This document shows positions 59,940 through 64,000 of a stretch of 64,000 nt of DNA, piece by piece. Each line of letters starts with the position of its first letter. Within the stretch, counting starts at the first letter, position 1. The notes beneath the pieces were generated by a model, which was given only the letters and a program-made list of their open reading frames with translations, was not told the origin of the DNA and did no database searches. Source of the DNA: Azolla caroliniana (taxonomy: Eukaryota; Polypodiophyta). The stretch is taken from positions 310,001 through 374,000 of the forward strand of contig JBHGNT010000007.1 of the NCBI GenBank assembly GCA_043228905.1, in the 5' to 3' direction. Both the position numbers and the translations under genes were made by a program.

Positions 59940-62900
59940 AATGGAAGGGAAGGACTTTGTGTTGTTAAAACCCGCAAGTGACAAGACTCTTTCAAGCCAA
60001 GATGGAGGGGGGTTTGTGGGGCGATCACTAGTTAAATACTATAATTTGTTACCGGTTTTGTGATTTTTAGCTTTTTGGTTGTAGAGGAGGTATAGCTTGT
60101 GTTATTGGAGGTAAGAAGTGCCTTCTATTAACTTGATTTGGATTAAATTTTTCCCCCACCAAATTGTATCATATACTTGTCTTGAAGGTCTCTTAAAAAA
60201 AGGAAAGGGGAGCTTGAGACAAAGTGTGTACACTCAGCTGCACAGCGCAGCACATTGTTTTTCTGGTATTGTAAACATTATCTTGGTATTATTAATGGAG
60301 TGGAGTGTTTGTGATTCATGAAGTGTATTGTATAGTTTTCATGGTATTATTTGTTGATAATTCATAAACAAATAATACCATGAAAGGATGGGGGGGGAAG
60401 AGAGGATGGGGTGTATTAAACATATCTTTGTGGTTGTGAATAATTGGAGGTACCATAGTTTTCGAAGGCCAGTCAGTTGATCCATTAATATTGTCTTCTT
60501 ATCTACCAATTGGCTACCCATTTTGTGCCTAGGGAGAGGAAACCTTGTCACTTTTATTTTCATTGGCTATTTGTGTCCCCAGGGGACTGAGGAGGAAAAG
60601 TGAGGGAAAGAGGCAAGAGGAGAGACTAGGAAAACTTCCTAGATTTTGTGGTGATGTAGAGACTGAAAAGGAAGTAAGGGTATCCATCCTGTTTGGATGA
60701 TGTTTCTATTTGAAAAAAATGAAGAAATTGTGATTGATTCATTAACCTTCAAACCATTTTTATCGTTGAGGTCACAATGGTTCTAGATTCATTTGTTCGC
60801 AACAACAAATCACAGACACGATTTGTTGTTTCCTTTGCTTGGCAAAGAATACTATGGGGCCATTTCTATGTTGTCTCCTTGTGCTCCATGCATTGAGATA
60901 CAAACCCATTGGTCGAGCTCATTTGTTTTTATTTTGTGTATACATTGCCTTAATGAAGACGATGTTAATAAATGAACGCTCGTGGCTGAGGTGGCAAAAG
61001 AATCAAAAGGATCTTTTTCTTCTAATTGATCCCGCCATCTCCGTATGGTGAAAGAAAACATTGCATTTTGTTTCCATTGGTTATTTATGTAGAGAGAGGA
61101 GGCAGAGACGGTGCAAAGGTACGAGTGATTGCTTGTTTACGTAGAGACAGAAAAGGGCAAGGAGAGACGCGTAATAGTACATACGTAATTTCGTACTCAT
61201 GTTGTGAAATGGAAAACATGTTTCCAATTGAAAAAGATCGAGAAGTTATGACCTTTTTGCCTTTGTGGGTACCATTTTATCTTTAACTCTACCCACCAAA
61301 AATGTGCTCATCCCCACGTGTGAAGTTCTCCATGTGTCTTTGAAGCCCATGCATTGAGATAGCCACCATTTCACAAATGAATCCTTCTTGTTTGATTTTG
61401 CACATTCATTTCTACATCACATAGTTGTTGTTGAGACATCCCATTGATACAAATCAACATGTAAATGTGAAAGTATATCCTCACACAAGCAAAATAATAG
61501 ATTTGGGGTTTTGTAACTCATTCTCAGTTTTAAAGAGAGCATGGATGCTATTTAGTGAAGATGAAGCATCACATGAAGCCAATGAATCATTCCCGTTCAT
61601 TGAAGTACCATAATGGGTTTCTTGACTACTCCTAGGAGGGTATGGAGCGTCAATTATTATTGTTTTTTGGGGGTGTGGTTTGCTTAAACACTAGACAATG
61701 TTTCTTTGTACAATTGACCTTAAAGTAATTGTTATATCCTGCCAATCATGTTTTGAGGATTCTTTTTGTCTCGTATTATACATCCATCAATGATATACAT
61801 CGTAATAGCTACACGGTGAAATTAATATTTATTTTCTCTACAAAAGGAAATAATGTAGGAAATGTAGATAAAATCTCCCTAAAATGTTTAATACTTATTT
61901 CAAACTTTAGGTTGAGACTAGCATTAACAAAATGACACACTATTGACACTCTATTAAAGGGAAAAATCAAAGGAGGATCTTTAAGACTTATTTAATCAAT
62001 CAAAGGTTACGTCATAATTGCTTAGTTTGATCTAATCAGCTTCCTCTGATTAAGTTGCATATAACCTAGTTAGGCTGCGTTAATAATGAAAAGTCCACTT
62101 AAATAGCTCTTTACTTTTACTCTTGTAGTATCACTTGTTCTAAATTTAAGAAAAGGATCACTAGTTAGGGCAACGAATGGATGGACTACTATTACCTATT
62201 GTTTTGTGAGAGATAAAAGGGTTATTAAACATCTCAACTAAAGTTTATTTGAGGAATGGCATTGGCAAAAAAAAAAATATTTACAAAATTGATAATTCTC
62301 TTCCCAATACCAATGTTGAGTGAGTGGGAGGACAAAATCCCACTCGAATCTAACATTTGTTTGTCAAAACTATCTCTAAAACATTTTAGTCTTGACACTT
62401 GATTGACTTAAGTTTGGACGCACATTCTTCTTCCTTCACAAGAGCCATACCGGCATCATAATATATCTACTTTTATAAATCCTTATATTCTTCTCTTCCT
62501 CAGTCTTTCATGCATGAGCATGTCTATTAGGCAGAGCTTTGACAAATAGTGTAGGCAAAAAGTGAGCTTAGTCAAAGGTCGCCAATTTTGTAAGAAGAAT
62601 GTGGAGACGTTCATAATTGAATGGTAGTGCATATCTTGCGGAGGTAATGTGTAACGCAAAAAAAGAGCACAAAGAGACTCAAGTCATCTAGCTAGAGATC
62701 GTGGTTGTTGAGAAAGAGATTTTTGCATCCATTGAGTGGTACACTTTCCTAGTAAAAAGCATGTTGATAACATGTTCATTAGTGAATTGTGATTAATTCT
62801 CTAAAAATATAGATCCACTCTACCTATGGATGTTTGATTCAAATGATCAACTACCAAAGTTTGTAGCTCCAAAGAGAGCTAGTTGCACTTGGACTCATGT

Positions 62901-64000
62901 AGTATAGGGGTAAATAGTTGTTGATTAGGTGTGCTGAGGTCGATTCAAACCACATGAGAAGTAGGTAAAGAATAGTTGTTTGAATGGGTTGTGATCAAGT
63001 AATGAACACCTCGACCTTATTACGCACAATTGATCACTACTTAAAACACGTGGTGGTAAGTACATGGTAGATATTACTTAATAAATTAAGAAATATATGG
63101 AGGTAGTGCATATACAATTATGCTCTATTATGAAATCTACATTGAGGAGAGGAGATGATTACTATGGCAGAGAGTCGGAAATAACTCTCAACTACTTCCT
63201 CTGGAGAACTAAGCTACTAAGGCAATGCATTAACTGAAGGTTATGTCCACTCAACCTCGAGTTTATATAGGAAAAGGAGGAAAAGGTTACATTGATGGTC
63301 ATGACTCATCAGTATCACCCATGAAGGAAATAACTTTTTCTTACTTATAAAGCGGCCATGAATGTACTTACACTAAATTGGCTTACCATTTCATAGGTAA
63401 TTGGATATGCATTTAAAACATGAGACCAACTCCATATTCCCAATTTATCCCTTCTCTGTGGAACATCTACTTGTGCATTCCTTCCATAATCCCACTCAAT
63501 TTTCTTTTCTTGATGGTATTCCCTGCTTGAATGCTTTGCATTAGTTGTTTTTATTCTCTTCCAACATAGGCCCTTCATGATCACACTCCATTCATATTGA
63601 CTCCTCTGATCTACATGGCAAACTACTTCATACTTGGTTATGTTGAGAGGACAACAAGACACTCAACTACTTCTTGCTAATTCAATAAATAATGTGGATG
63701 CTCGAAAGAAATGGAAATTTGGAAGTAGACCTTAAGTTCCCCAGATCTCTAGCGTAGGCAAGATCACAAGTATTCAATTGTAGTTGTCCCTAGATGAAAC
63801 GTGATGCCATATTCGACCATATCCCCTCCTCAAAATACCTTAAGAGTGTGCATCCTAACTTTCCAATGACTCTTCTCTAGACTAATTATGGTGTTGTGTC
63901 ATGCATGCATATATAAGAAAGAGATTTCAAACCGAAGACCCCCTTCCACTCCCATCCTTCTGCATTTTGACGTAGAGGATAACATTTGCTAGACTCTTCT
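59940..64000. other. Gene-free region to window end
   Basis: No conserved coding block recognised. A TATATAAAC box on the minus strand near 63,258-63,270 resembles an LTR or gene promoter, but nothing downstream of it on that strand can be identified. Confidence 0.5.

Overview
This is nuclear DNA of a vascular plant. It is AT-rich and gene-poor, and carries genes with many small introns next to abundant retrotransposons, microsatellites and tRNA-derived SINEs. The plant-type genes (DA1 peptidase, DUF1005, a long intronless PLS-class PPR protein) exclude animals and fungi. The PPR repeat style recalls ferns and lycophytes, but that placement is an inference; a seed plant cannot be excluded from sequence alone.

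Four host genes, all on the + strand, can be supported. (1) About 1.3-11.2 kb: 22 exons covering the C-terminal ~897 residues of the nucleolar ribosome-biogenesis protein NOL6/Nrap (yeast Utp22). Its N-terminus lies upstream of the window or was not recognised. (2) 15.06-18.0 kb: an intronless 979-residue PPR protein, followed by a second diverged copy of its own C-terminal tail. (3) 38.6-41.97 kb: an 11-exon DA1-type ubiquitin-activated LIM peptidase of 459 residues, with two UIM-like motifs, a LIM domain and an HELMH zinc site. (4) 57.48-59.92 kb: a two-exon DUF1005 protein of 488 residues. All exon junctions given for genes 1, 3 and 4 keep the reading frame.

The rest is mobile-element territory. 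A Ty3/gypsy chromovirus (21.40-27.10 kb, minus strand, TSD CCCAT) is degenerate but structurally complete and sits inside an older LINE relic. A second LINE relic lies at 19.5-20.75 kb. A nearly full-length but dead LINE occupies about 51.0-56.15 kb and is interrupted by a solo LTR (52,649-53,101, TSD ATAGC). A second solo LTR (35,018-35,626, TSD TATTA) lies upstream of DA1, probably in its leader intron. A Mutator-like non-autonomous element (29,580-31,078, long inverted ends, 9-bp TSD with one mismatch) carries a spliceable gene-like fragment. A SINE family with two convergent tRNA-like heads occurs at 19.2 kb and in a cluster at 49.0-50.2 kb.

The stretches 12.5-14.6, 27.4-29.6, 31.1-34.0, 42.0-49.0 and 59.9-64.0 kb contain no gene I can support. 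The most interesting points are the convergent two-headed SINE, the gene-carrying Mutator-like element, Pol III-like boxes running antisense in the chromovirus LTRs, the duplicated PPR tail, and an unassigned pair of in-phase exons at 11,996-12,448.
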